Source of the DNA: Ignavibacteria bacterium
GTDB lineage: Bacteria > Bacteroidota > Ignavibacteria > Ignavibacteriales > Ignavibacteriaceae
DNA length: 42,952 nucleotides
NCBI GenBank assembly: GCA_030693705.1
Contig: JAUYAB010000069.1
Span: forward strand, 1 to 42,952
Reading direction: 5' to 3'
Shown here: positions 1-6,500 of the stretch, in pieces
Layout: each line of letters opens with the position of its first letter
How positions within the stretch are numbered: the first letter of the stretch is position 1
Translations under genes and position numbers: made by a program
The notes under the pieces: generated by a model
What the model saw: the letters and a program-made list of their open reading frames with translations, nothing else
The model's database searches: none
Told to the model about the DNA's origin: nothing

Positions 1-380
1 TGACTGATTTTAGTTTTTTTAGAAAAGAACGACCTAAGTTTCTTTATTATAAATTACTTGAGTCGATACAGAAATTATTATTATTAGATTTATTTTCTCC
101 CTATAATTCCCCACCAGGATTTTTGGGGAAACTCTAAGAAAATGAAGTAGTATAAAATATTTTTGATCTGTCGTTTACTTTCAAAGTCAAAAAACGTTGA
201 TCCATGTTCGTACATTTTAATCCCACCTCAAGCATTTAACCGGAGATAAAAATCATGCACTCATCTTTTACTTTTCGTTTATTGTTTCACTCTTGATAGA
301 TTTATCAGCGAACCGATAAAGAAGAAAATGTTTATGAGCCACGCAGTAAGCATTGGTTTTGGTGCGCCGTTATTACTTGT
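1..380. other. Non-coding left edge
   Basis: I see no convincing gene on either strand in this AT-rich stretch. The only structure is a hairpin with a 6-bp perfect stem (TTCCCC at 107-112, GGGGAA at 125-130) and a 12-nt loop. It lies downstream of the minus-strand nucleotidyltransferase gene but has no clear T-tract, so I do not call it a terminator. Confidence 0.5.
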
Positions 381-704
381 TTAGGCGGTAACTTCAATTC
401 CATTTTCTAGAATATCACAGACAAACGGATCGGATTCGTCAAATTCAGCAGCTAAAAAAGGATGGGGCTCAATCACCTCTTCAAATTCACGGGAATATTT
501 CATTAACTCTAACCTTGTTAAAAATCTATCTCTCGAATAGTTTTTTAAGACAACGGCTATATCAATATCGCTATAGACTTTTTGCCTGCTGCGTGCGAAA
601 GAACCAAAGAGAATGACTCTTTCCAAGGGAAACCCGGCTTCTAAAAGGATTGAACGATATCTTCGTACAACTTCATTTATTTCTTTAGTAGTTCTAAGAG
701 CCAT
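381..704 (-). CDS. MNT-type nucleotidyltransferase domain protein (HEPN/MNT antitoxin-like)
   Basis: This is a minimal nucleotidyltransferase of 107 residues. The family signature is clear: G34-S35 in a GSFAR motif, followed by D46 and D48 in SDIDIAVV, which bind metal and nucleotide in DNA polymerase-beta-like transferases. Stand-alone MNT proteins of this size are the usual partners of HEPN toxins; in characterised pairs the MNT protein neutralises the HEPN RNase, in some cases by adding AMP to it. The ATG at 704 overlaps the end of the upstream HEPN reading frame by 28 nt, the usual arrangement of such pairs. That HEPN frame is broken by two stops, so the transferase seems to have outlived its partner. 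The fold is certain, the present function is not. Confidence 0.85.
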   Translation of the reverse strand: MALRTTKEINEVVRRYRSILLEAGFPLERVILFGSFARSRQKVYSDIDIAVVLKNYSRDRFLTRLELMKYSREFEEVIEPHPFLAAEFDESDPFVCDILENGIEVTA

Positions 705-1035
705 GTTCGTATCTCTTTTATTCTTTCTATGTTGGATGAAGAAAATTTAGTGGTGCACTTTTTGTAAAACAAATGTTTATAGTCCGGGTAATGGGCTTCA
801 ATGTTAAATGAAGTTATAATATCGAATGAATCCTTTAATGATTAGGTTAAATCAAGACCGGCAGTTTTAGCAAGTTTGTTTAAATCGTGAATTTTAGGAA
901 TGGCAGCCAGGTCATTTTTTGCAGCAAATGCCTTAAGTAACTTCTCAATTACTAAATGCCCCAAAAATAAAGACTAAACAAAATCTTTAGAAGCGTAAAG
1001 ATTGTCCAGCAGCATAAAATCTCTTTTAATAATTT
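677..1035 (-). pseudogene. Decayed HEPN-domain gene, partner of the MNT gene
   Basis: Reading the minus strand in one frame gives a nearly complete HEPN domain, with stretches such as LFLGHLVIEKLLKAF, IPKIHDLNKLAKTAGL and FNIEAHYPDYKHLFYKK. It ends in IKEIRTWLLELLKK and a TAA at 677-679, inside the start of the MNT gene. Two in-frame stops break it: TAG at 974-976 and TAA at 842-844. The first is explicable as CAG to TAG. No usable start lies between the stops. The N-terminal helix (KRDFMLLDNL) is joined in frame to a remnant of the nth 3' end. HEPN toxins are RNases with an R-x4-6-H site; I do not see an intact one here. The pairing with the MNT gene is inferred from overlap and family habit. 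Confidence 0.8.
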
Positions 1036-1124
1036 CTTTCCCTTCTGCAAGATTTTTTTGCTCATATCGGCAAATTTTTAAAAGCGGACAAACAGCGCAT
1101 CCTGGTTTCGCCGGTTTGCAGATC
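998..1124 (-). repeat. Diverged copy of the nth 3' end (direct repeat, copy A)
   Basis: This 127-bp stretch aligns without gaps to 2278-2404, the last part of nth, with about 22 mismatches by hand count (about 83% identity). It still encodes the four-cysteine iron-sulfur loop (C-x6-C-x2-C-x5-C) and the KRDFMLLDNL tail. More than half of the codon differences are silent, so the copies diverged while at least one lineage was under protein-level selection. Homology starts at the TGA stop of the HEPN-like gene (1123-1125) and stops where the HEPN pseudogene continues. Confidence 0.85.
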
Positions 1125-1533
1125 AATTATTTAATTGGGTAACAGCCCAAATCTTAAACCTATCAAAGTTTTTCCATATATTTTCGATGTCTTTTTCATC
1201 ATAAACATCTCCGCTATATGAGACGGCAGTTTTATGCATGATAATTTTTTCCAGGTGCACCAACGCTTTATTATTCTCGCCGGATGTCGCAAGAATTTCT
1301 TTCAACAATTTAATAACTTGAAGATGATCTTCTCCCTGGCACTTCACTCCACCGGTTTTTATTGTGATTGCATCAGCATATGCAATTGCAGCATGAACAA
1401 AAAGAACTCCGGCGGCATTCCAATATTCATAATCTTTAGCAAGCAATGCTCCGCTACAAAAGTTTTCTGCAACTTTCTTATAATCCTTAAATTTAATTTT
1501 ATCAAATGATTTTCTTATTGTACGTTTAGTCAT
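1123..1533 (-). CDS. HEPN-like small helical protein paired with nucleotidyltransferase
   Basis: This 136-residue, mostly helical protein is probably HEPN-like. The first part (KDYKKVAENFCSGALLAKDYEYWNAAG) resembles the first two helices of HEPN proteins, and the last part carries a charged helix ending in IWAVTQLNN. I do not see the R-x4-6-H RNase motif, so it may be an inactive or divergent HEPN, or another helical partner. The start is well supported: ATG at 1533 overlaps the end of the upstream transferase gene by 8 nt and follows a GAGGAA ribosome site. The stop codon lies exactly at the edge of the nth-derived repeat. The overlap implies translational coupling with the winged-helix transferase, and the pair probably acts as a toxin/antitoxin-like or regulatory module. 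Confidence 0.7.
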   Translation of the reverse strand: MTKRTIRKSFDKIKFKDYKKVAENFCSGALLAKDYEYWNAAGVLFVHAAIAYADAITIKTGGVKCQGEDHLQVIKLLKEILATSGENNKALVHLEKIIMHKTAVSYSGDVYDEKDIENIWKNFDRFKIWAVTQLNN

Positions 1534-2143
1534 ATAAAAGTTCCTCTACTCTTTTCCCGGTTAATAATTTCCCTTCCGCTATTATATCAGGAACCGGCGG
1601 TTTTTTTGAATTAAATCTTTTTTTGAAATCATTTGTCGAAAGGTAAAAAGGAGCAAGTGAAATCCCATATTTTTTGTGCAACATAAATCCTAATTCTCTG
1701 TTAAGGATTTCAAGCTTTTTTTTAGTTTTCTGGTCTTTATAAACAATACAAATATCCAGATCACTTTCTATCTGTTCATGTTGTCGCGCAACACTTCCAA
1801 AAAGAAAAACGCTAACAGAAGTGCCGCCAAGAGTTTCGTTAATCTCTTTGAATAGCGATATCTTAAATTTATTCTCCTGATTTAACATAGGGACAATAAT
1901 TTTGTTAACAAGAAAATGTCCTCTATTTAAATCGAAAAAATGATCTCTTCCTCCACGTTGCCGGGAGACAATATTTAAACTTTCAAGAGTTGAGAGAGCT
2001 GCCAGACACGAAGGAGGGCTCATACCAGCTTGTTTAGCTATTTCTCTACCTGATAATCCTATTTTTACTTTATTCAACACACGCAAAACTGCAATGTTTG
2101 ACCAGGTTGAAAAAACCTGGTCTAATATTTTATTGATAATCAT
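1526..2143 (-). CDS. Winged-helix DNA-binding protein with nucleotidyltransferase domain
   Basis: This is a two-domain protein of 205 residues. Residues about 15-80 form a winged helix-turn-helix (REIAKQAGMSPPSCLAALSTLESLNIVSRQ). Residues about 95-205 form a pol-beta-type nucleotidyltransferase with G116-S117 in FGSVAR and the acidic pair D128/D130 in ESDLDICIVY. Proteins of this build commonly sit next to HEPN genes, and the DNA-binding half could make the pair self-regulating. A promoter of Bacteroidota type lies just upstream (2196-2226), and a palindrome centred on ACATATGT lies between promoter and start. The ATG at 2143 is preceded by a GGAA ribosome site. The overlap with the next gene indicates an operon. 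Confidence 0.85.
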   Translation of the reverse strand: MIINKILDQVFSTWSNIAVLRVLNKVKIGLSGREIAKQAGMSPPSCLAALSTLESLNIVSRQRGGRDHFFDLNRGHFLVNKIIVPMLNQENKFKISLFKEINETLGGTSVSVFLFGSVARQHEQIESDLDICIVYKDQKTKKKLEILNRELGFMLHKKYGISLAPFYLSTNDFKKRFNSKKPPVPDIIAEGKLLTGKRVEELLYD

Positions 2144-2195
2144 TATGGTTCCGGTATATTGTTAACTAAACCTAACATATGTAAACATTTCCTTA

Positions 2196-2226
2196 CAAAT
2201 ATAATTACGGTTAAACGGAAAACAAA
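2196..2226 (-). promoter_or_regulatory. Bacteroidota-type promoter for the wHTH-transferase/HEPN-like operon
   Basis: On the minus strand TTTG (2223-2226) is followed after exactly 19 nt by TATATTTG (2196-2203). This matches the TTTG-N19-21-TAnnTTTG consensus of the primary sigma factor in Bacteroidota. The expected start of transcription is about 2189, giving a leader of roughly 45 nt. The palindrome ACATATGT in the leader is a candidate operator for the winged-helix protein (inference). Confidence 0.7.
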
Positions 2227-2274
2227 GAAATTAGTTTGGTCTCATTCTAAGTAATTTTTTTAACTTTTAACTTT

Positions 2275-2982
2275 TCATAGATTATCCAGAAGCATAAAAT
2301 CTCTTTTCTTAACCGCTTTTCCTTTTTCCAAATTCTTCTCATCATATCTGCAAATTTTTAACAGCGGACAAACAGAGCATCCCGGTTTAGCCGGTTTGCA
2401 GATCGCTCTGCCGAGTCTTATTAGATTTGTATGAAATGTATGCGCAGAATTCTCCGGAAGAAAACCTTTTATAGCAAGAAACGTTTTATCGGGTGATGAA
2501 GTTTTAACGATGCCAATTCTATTCAGCGTCCGGTGAACGTGAGTATCAACGGGACAAACATTTCTCTCAAGCGAAAAGAGTAAAACACAGCTCGCCGTTT
2601 TTAATCCGACTCCTTGAAAGGAAGTAAGTTCGGTTAAAATTTCTTCATCGGAATTATCAACTAAATAATCGAGAGTCAACTTTCCTTTTTCTTTTTTCAG
2701 ATAAGACAAAACTTTTTTAATTGCGGTTGCTTTCTGGTATCCGAGTCCCGCCACGTTAATAAGTTTTTCAAGTTTCATCAACGGAAGTTTTTCAACCTCA
2801 TCCCAACTCTTAAACGAATTCTTCAAATTGCTATACGCTTTAAACGAATTGTTATCGTTCGTGTTTTGAGAAAGGATCGTTCCAATTAATGCATCAAGCG
2901 GAGTTGTTTTATTCGGGTTGCGCCGAGGTATGCCGAATTCATTTATTAACAGCCCGTTTATTTTCTCAATTTCTTTTTTCAT
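2275..2982 (-). CDS. nth: Endonuclease III (DNA glycosylase/AP lyase)
   Basis: The product removes oxidised pyrimidines from DNA and nicks the abasic site in base-excision repair. At 235 residues it is slightly longer than the usual 210-220. The helix-hairpin-helix (FQGVGLKTA, catalytic Lys128), the catalytic Asp146 in VDTHVHR, and the four cysteines of the iron-sulfur cluster (C195, C202, C205, C211) are all present. The protein goes on for 24 residues after the last cysteine, and the end of that tail (KRDFMLLDNL) matches the first helix of the HEPN pseudogene at 677-1035. The gene may therefore have gained its 3' end by recombination at this locus. Transcription is on the minus strand towards the accessory transferase pair, with about 130 nt between them. 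Confidence 0.93.
   Translation of the reverse strand: MKKEIEKINGLLINEFGIPRRNPNKTTPLDALIGTILSQNTNDNNSFKAYSNLKNSFKSWDEVEKLPLMKLEKLINVAGLGYQKATAIKKVLSYLKKEKGKLTLDYLVDNSDEEILTELTSFQGVGLKTASCVLLFSLERNVCPVDTHVHRTLNRIGIVKTSSPDKTFLAIKGFLPENSAHTFHTNLIRLGRAICKPAKPGCSVCPLLKICRYDEKNLEKGKAVKKRDFMLLDNL
2278..2404 (-). repeat. Direct repeat, copy B (3' end of intact nth)
   Basis: This is the partner of 998-1124, offset by 1280 bp. Together the two copies bracket the winged-helix transferase/HEPN-like pair. Homology covers the iron-sulfur loop and ends three bases before the nth stop codon. Confidence 0.85.
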
Positions 2983-3017
2983 TTTTCTTCTTCTTTACTT
3001 ATGAACTCAACGACACA

Positions 3018-3044
3018 TGTAGGGCGAAACTCCGTTTCGCCCCA
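3018..3044. repeat. Palindromic repeat, TGTAG type
   Basis: TGTAG is followed by a perfect 9-bp stem, GGGCGAAAC (3022-3030) and GTTTCGCCC (3034-3042), with a 3-nt loop. A sister palindrome lies at 3109-3127. Both are in the 243-bp gap between the divergent nth and glmM genes. The lack of a T-tract argues against a terminator and favours a dispersed intergenic palindrome. Confidence 0.7.
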
Positions 3045-3108
3045 AATGAAATGAATATGTGATTCTCCTAAATCGTTCCAATGCTAAACATACAAGTATC
3101 TGCAAAAG

Positions 3109-3127
3109 GTCGAAACAGAGTTTCGAC
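3109..3127. repeat. Palindromic repeat related to 3018-3044
   Basis: This is an 8-bp perfect stem, GTCGAAAC (3109-3116) and GTTTCGAC (3120-3127), with loop AGA. Its core is the same (CGAAAC/GTTTCG) as in the palindrome 66 bp to the left, so the two are probably members of one family. Confidence 0.65.
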
Positions 3128-3225
3128 TTACGGTGTGTACAAAATATTAAATTTCTCAGTGCAGAAAAAGTTTTAATCAAAATTTGTAACTTTGCTTTGA
3201 ACTTTTTTTAACATGCGAGGATATA

Positions 3226-4575
3226 ATGCCAACATTAATGGTTAGTATTTCTGGAATTAGAGGAATTGTGGGAGATGGTTTAGACCCGCAAACAATAGTT
3301 AAATATGCTTCTGCTTATGCCGACTTCTGCGGCAAAGGAAAAATTATTCTTGGAAGCGACGGAAGAATTACCGGCGAGATGGTTCGCAACATCGTAATCG
3401 GAACTCTGCTTGCTAAGGGAAACGATGTTATCGATATTGGCATCTGTCCTACTCCTACTGTTTTGTTTAATGTAAAGAGTCTGAAAGCAGTTGGCGGAAT
3501 TCAAATCTCCGCCAGCCATAATCCGAATGAATGGAACGCGCTCAAACTGCTCAATCGTAAAGGTGAGTTTATGAGTCCCGAAGAAAATAAAACGATGTTG
3601 AACTTGTTGAATGAAGCAGACAAAAAATTTGTTCCCTGGAATAAACTTGGAAAACTAAAGAACTATACAAAAGGATTGGAAGATCATATTGAAGCCGTGT
3701 TAAAATTGGAACACATCAACGTTCCAAAAATCAGAAGAAGAAAATTCAAAGTGCTTTTGGATTGTGTAAACGGAGCCGGCGCATACTCAATGCCGAAGCT
3801 GTTGGCAAAACTTGGCTGCGAAGTAATTGAAATGAATTGTGAAAAGACGGGAATCTTTCCCCGCTTACCTGAACCGATTCCCGAAAATCTAACTGCAACA
3901 ATGCTCGCAGTAAAAAAACACAAAGCGGATATTGGAATTGTTGTTGATCCCGATGTTGACCGTTTGGTATTAATTACAAACGATGGAAAACCATTTGGAG
4001 AAGAAAATACAATTACGCAAGCAGTAAAATTTTATCTTTCTAAAAAGAAAGGAAATGTTGTTGTAAATCTTTCTACCACGCGAGCCGTTGATGATGTGGC
4101 TGAACAATTTGGCTGCAAAGTTTTTCGCTCTCCGGTTGGTGAAGCGAACGTTGTACAAAAGATGAAAGAAGTAAAAGCGGTCATCGGTGGTGAAGGAAGC
4201 GGTGGTGTTATTCTCCCCAAAGCAGTTTTCGGAAGAGACGCTTTAACAGGAACCGTAATCATGCTTCAACATTTATTGGAATTCGGCGGAACAATGGCTG
4301 AATTAAAAAATGCTTTACCACAATATTTTATCGCTAAAAAGAAAATCAGTTTAACAAACCAGAATCCCGACAAAGTTATTAAGGAATTGACCGTAACTTT
4401 TAAGAAAGAAAGAATTAACACCGAAGACGGATTGAGAATTGATTTTGCAGATCATTGGGTACATTTTAGAAAATCAAACACCGAACCGATCATAAGAATT
4501 ATTACGGAAGCTGACACTAAAGAAAAAGCCGAAGTGTTGTCTGAGAAATATTTCAGTTTGATTGAGAAACTGTAA
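3226..4575 (+). CDS. glmM: Phosphoglucosamine mutase / phosphohexomutase
   Basis: This is a 449-residue alpha-D-phosphohexomutase. In Bacteroidota-type genomes this form usually converts glucosamine-6-phosphate to glucosamine-1-phosphate on the way to UDP-GlcNAc for peptidoglycan and lipid A. The phosphate-carrying serine is Ser97 in ISASHNPNEWNALK. The metal-binding loop is DPDVDR (D241, D243, D245), the sugar-recognition loop is GGEGSGG, and the C-terminal phosphate loop is RKSNTEPIIRI. A GAGGA ribosome site stands before the ATG. TAACTTTG at 3187-3194 looks like a -7 element, but there is no good TTTG at the right distance. Phosphomannomutase activity cannot be excluded from sequence alone. 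Confidence 0.85.
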   Translation: MPTLMVSISGIRGIVGDGLDPQTIVKYASAYADFCGKGKIILGSDGRITGEMVRNIVIGTLLAKGNDVIDIGICPTPTVLFNVKSLKAVGGIQISASHNPNEWNALKLLNRKGEFMSPEENKTMLNLLNEADKKFVPWNKLGKLKNYTKGLEDHIEAVLKLEHINVPKIRRRKFKVLLDCVNGAGAYSMPKLLAKLGCEVIEMNCEKTGIFPRLPEPIPENLTATMLAVKKHKADIGIVVDPDVDRLVLITNDGKPFGEENTITQAVKFYLSKKKGNVVVNLSTTRAVDDVAEQFGCKVFRSPVGEANVVQKMKEVKAVIGGEGSGGVILPKAVFGRDALTGTVIMLQHLLEFGGTMAELKNALPQYFIAKKKISLTNQNPDKVIKELTVTFKKERINTEDGLRIDFADHWVHFRKSNTEPIIRIITEADTKEKAEVLSEKYFSLIEKL

Positions 4576-4648
4576 ATAAATTTTTCTAAGTAGCGCTTAG
4601 TGGTATTTTTCCCTCACCACTCAAGTACAAAGGAACGCTAAGGATTTT

Positions 4649-4728
4649 CTTAATCATAATCTTGTTCTTACTCGTTTTCTGAAAGTTATTCTGGATTAAG
4701 AAAAAGATTATGAGTAAGATTAAGAAAC
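4649..4728. repeat. Inverted pair of degenerate hexamer repeats
   Basis: In the gap between the convergent glmM and DUF58 genes, bases 4649-4684 read as consecutive hexamers CTTAAT, CATAAT, CTTGTT, CTTACT, CGTTTT, CTGAAA. Bases 4693-4728 read as GGATTA, AGAAAA, AGATTA, TGAGTA, AGATTA, AGAAAC. The two arrays are roughly complementary and could form a long imperfect hairpin. The right arm is almost the same as the array at 34434-34463. Confidence 0.75.
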
Positions 4729-4760
4729 CACAATGAGCTTTTATCTAAATGGAGTAATAA

Positions 4761-5672
4761 CTACAATAGTCTGCTTCTCTTTTGTAAGTAGGTGAACAAG
4801 GCTTTATCAAATGGGGTTGAGGTATCGATGAGATTATATTCCACACCGTTACGTAAACACTCCGATTTTATCTTGTTAAGAAATGTCTCCATTGCATCGC
4901 GGTAAGATTTTTGAATTTGGTACGGTTGAGTTGTTATCTCTTCCCCGGTTTCCAAATCTTTGAAGATCGCATCCTTCTGAAATGAAAAATTTCGTTCTGC
5001 CGGATCCAAAAGCTGAAATACAATCACTTCATTCTTATAAAAGCGGAACTTCTTTACCGCGCTGATCACTTTTGCAGGATCATCAAAGAGATCCGAAATT
5101 ATTACAACTAACCCTCTCTTTGTAATTTTATCAGAGATTTGATTTAGACAGAATGACGTGTTGGTTTCCGTTTCGGGAATAATTTTAGCGAGCACGGAAA
5201 TAATTTCTTTTAAATAAATCCGCGAGGAATTCGGCGGAAGATATTTTTTTATTTGATCGGCATAAACGGATAAACTCACCGCGTCTTTCTGCTTCAGCAT
5301 TAAGTAGCTTAAACTTGCCGCAAGTTGAGAAGCATATTCAAGTTTCGAAATTCTTCCGCTGCTTGCATAGGTCATTGATTTACTCACATCAAGCAAAATG
5401 TAAGATTTTAAGTTCGTCTCTTCTTCATATTGCTTCACATAAAAGCGATCGCTTTTCCCGTAAACTTTCCAATCGATATCCTTAGGTGAATCACCTTGCA
5501 TGTACGGGCGGTGCTGGCTGAACTCAATACTAAATCCGTGGTAAGGACTTTTATGCAGCCCGAGCAAAAATCCTTCAACTATCAATCGTGCGCGTAATTC
5601 TAAACTGGAAATTTTAGAAATTACCGAGGGATCGAGAAACTTTTTAAATTCAATTTGCTCCTGGGTTTCCAT
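4761..5672 (-). CDS. DUF58 / von Willebrand A-like protein
   Basis: This 303-residue cytoplasmic protein carries the DUF58 core (EFSQHRPYMQGDSPKDIDWKVY, then YVKQYEEE), followed by a vWA-like fold with a metal-site sequence DVSKSM. DUF58 proteins usually sit beside a MoxR-type AAA+ ATPase and other vWA proteins and are thought to help assemble or stress-protect envelope complexes. No MoxR gene is present in this window. The ATG at 5672 lies 2 nt after the stop of the TPR lipoprotein gene, so the two are co-transcribed. The family is certain, the biochemical role is not known. Confidence 0.88.
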   Translation of the reverse strand: METQEQIEFKKFLDPSVISKISSLELRARLIVEGFLLGLHKSPYHGFSIEFSQHRPYMQGDSPKDIDWKVYGKSDRFYVKQYEEETNLKSYILLDVSKSMTYASSGRISKLEYASQLAASLSYLMLKQKDAVSLSVYADQIKKYLPPNSSRIYLKEIISVLAKIIPETETNTSFCLNQISDKITKRGLVVIISDLFDDPAKVISAVKKFRFYKNEVIVFQLLDPAERNFSFQKDAIFKDLETGEEITTQPYQIQKSYRDAMETFLNKIKSECLRNGVEYNLIDTSTPFDKALFTYLQKRSRLL

Positions 5673-5674
5673 CT

Positions 5675-6184
5675 TTATTTTTTAGCTGTAAACCGGGTTT
5701 GATGTTTGGCGATGATTTCTTCAGGTGAAAGTCCCATGTTGTCTAGTTCGACTTTCGCATCATCAGCTAATTCATTGGTTGGATAAGTTTCAAGAAATTT
5801 TTTATACGTTATCGTCGCTTCTTGATATTTCCCCAAATTATTTGCCTGAATAAATCCCGACATAAACAACGCTGAAGGCGCTAACTCATGTTTTGGAGAA
5901 GTGATAAATACTTTTTGATAATACTCAACTGCTTTCTCTTGCGATGCCGCTTCATCAATGCCGGGAATAATACCGGACTGATAAAGTTTTGCTATCTCGT
6001 AAGTTGCTTTTGGCGCTAAGTCCCCGGTAGGAAACTCTTTCACAACTTTTTCATAAGCGGCAATGGCTTCGGTGTATTTTTTATCTTTAACTAAACGGTT
6101 GGCTTCCTCAAATTGATCCTTTTCATTTTTACCACACCCGGTGAAAAAAAGGATTAAGGAAAAGAAGACAAAATATGATTTCAT
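5675..6184 (-). CDS. TPR-repeat lipoprotein
   Basis: This 169-residue protein has a lipoprotein signal peptide ending in LFFTGC, with lipidated Cys at about 17. It then has three to four tetratricopeptide-like helix pairs, for example EANRLVKDKKYTEAIAAYEKVVKEFPTGDLAPKATYEIAKLY. The pattern resembles BamD and the TPR part of YbgF/CpoB, but it is short and I would not name it as either. A GAGGT ribosome site precedes the ATG at 6184. It is probably anchored in the outer membrane facing the periplasm and is translated just ahead of the DUF58 gene. Confidence 0.8.
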   Translation of the reverse strand: MKSYFVFFSLILFFTGCGKNEKDQFEEANRLVKDKKYTEAIAAYEKVVKEFPTGDLAPKATYEIAKLYQSGIIPGIDEAASQEKAVEYYQKVFITSPKHELAPSALFMSGFIQANNLGKYQEATITYKKFLETYPTNELADDAKVELDNMGLSPEEIIAKHQTRFTAKK

Positions 6185-6500
6185 ATTACCTCAAATTTTT
6201 ATATTTTACATTTGTAAGCTATTAAATAAATAAAATCCGTACAACGAAATTATAAATCTCTTGTTTTAATGTTTGAACAAGTGTGAAAACTGTGACAATT
6301 CGCACTCTTTTATAAATTAACTAAATAAATTGGTTAGAAAACACAAAAAAACATTAAGAAGGGTTGTAGATTTCGTTGAGAATTCTAATTATATTCAGGC
6401 AAAAGAATTTTATTATTAATTAGAAAAACTTAGATTACGCAAAAGAGATTTTGCCTTTTTTGCAAGAGACAATTTATTAAACAACTATAAGAGGCTTAAA
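6185..6500. other. Divergent intergenic region
   Basis: This is 316 bp of AT-rich DNA between the minus-strand lipoprotein gene and the plus-strand envelope module, so it must hold both promoters. I could not find a clean TTTG-N19-21-TAnnTTTG pair for either direction. No ORF, tRNA or stable hairpin was recognised. Confidence 0.45.

Noticed and set aside
677-1035. Stop-codon readthrough or recoding of the HEPN gene
   Set aside because: The two stops are different codons (TAG, TAA) and nothing around them suggests recoding; decay is simpler.
974-1129. Short ORF (about 50 codons) with the Nth iron-sulfur cysteines and HEPN first helix, TTG start possible
   Set aside because: It is the remnant of the nth copy ending at the first HEPN stop; no ribosome site and no glycosylase domain, so it is treated as part of the repeat/pseudogene.
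1234-1509. Plus-strand ORF of 91 codons
   Set aside because: It lies fully opposite the HEPN-like gene, has no motif or ribosome site, and reads as a shadow.
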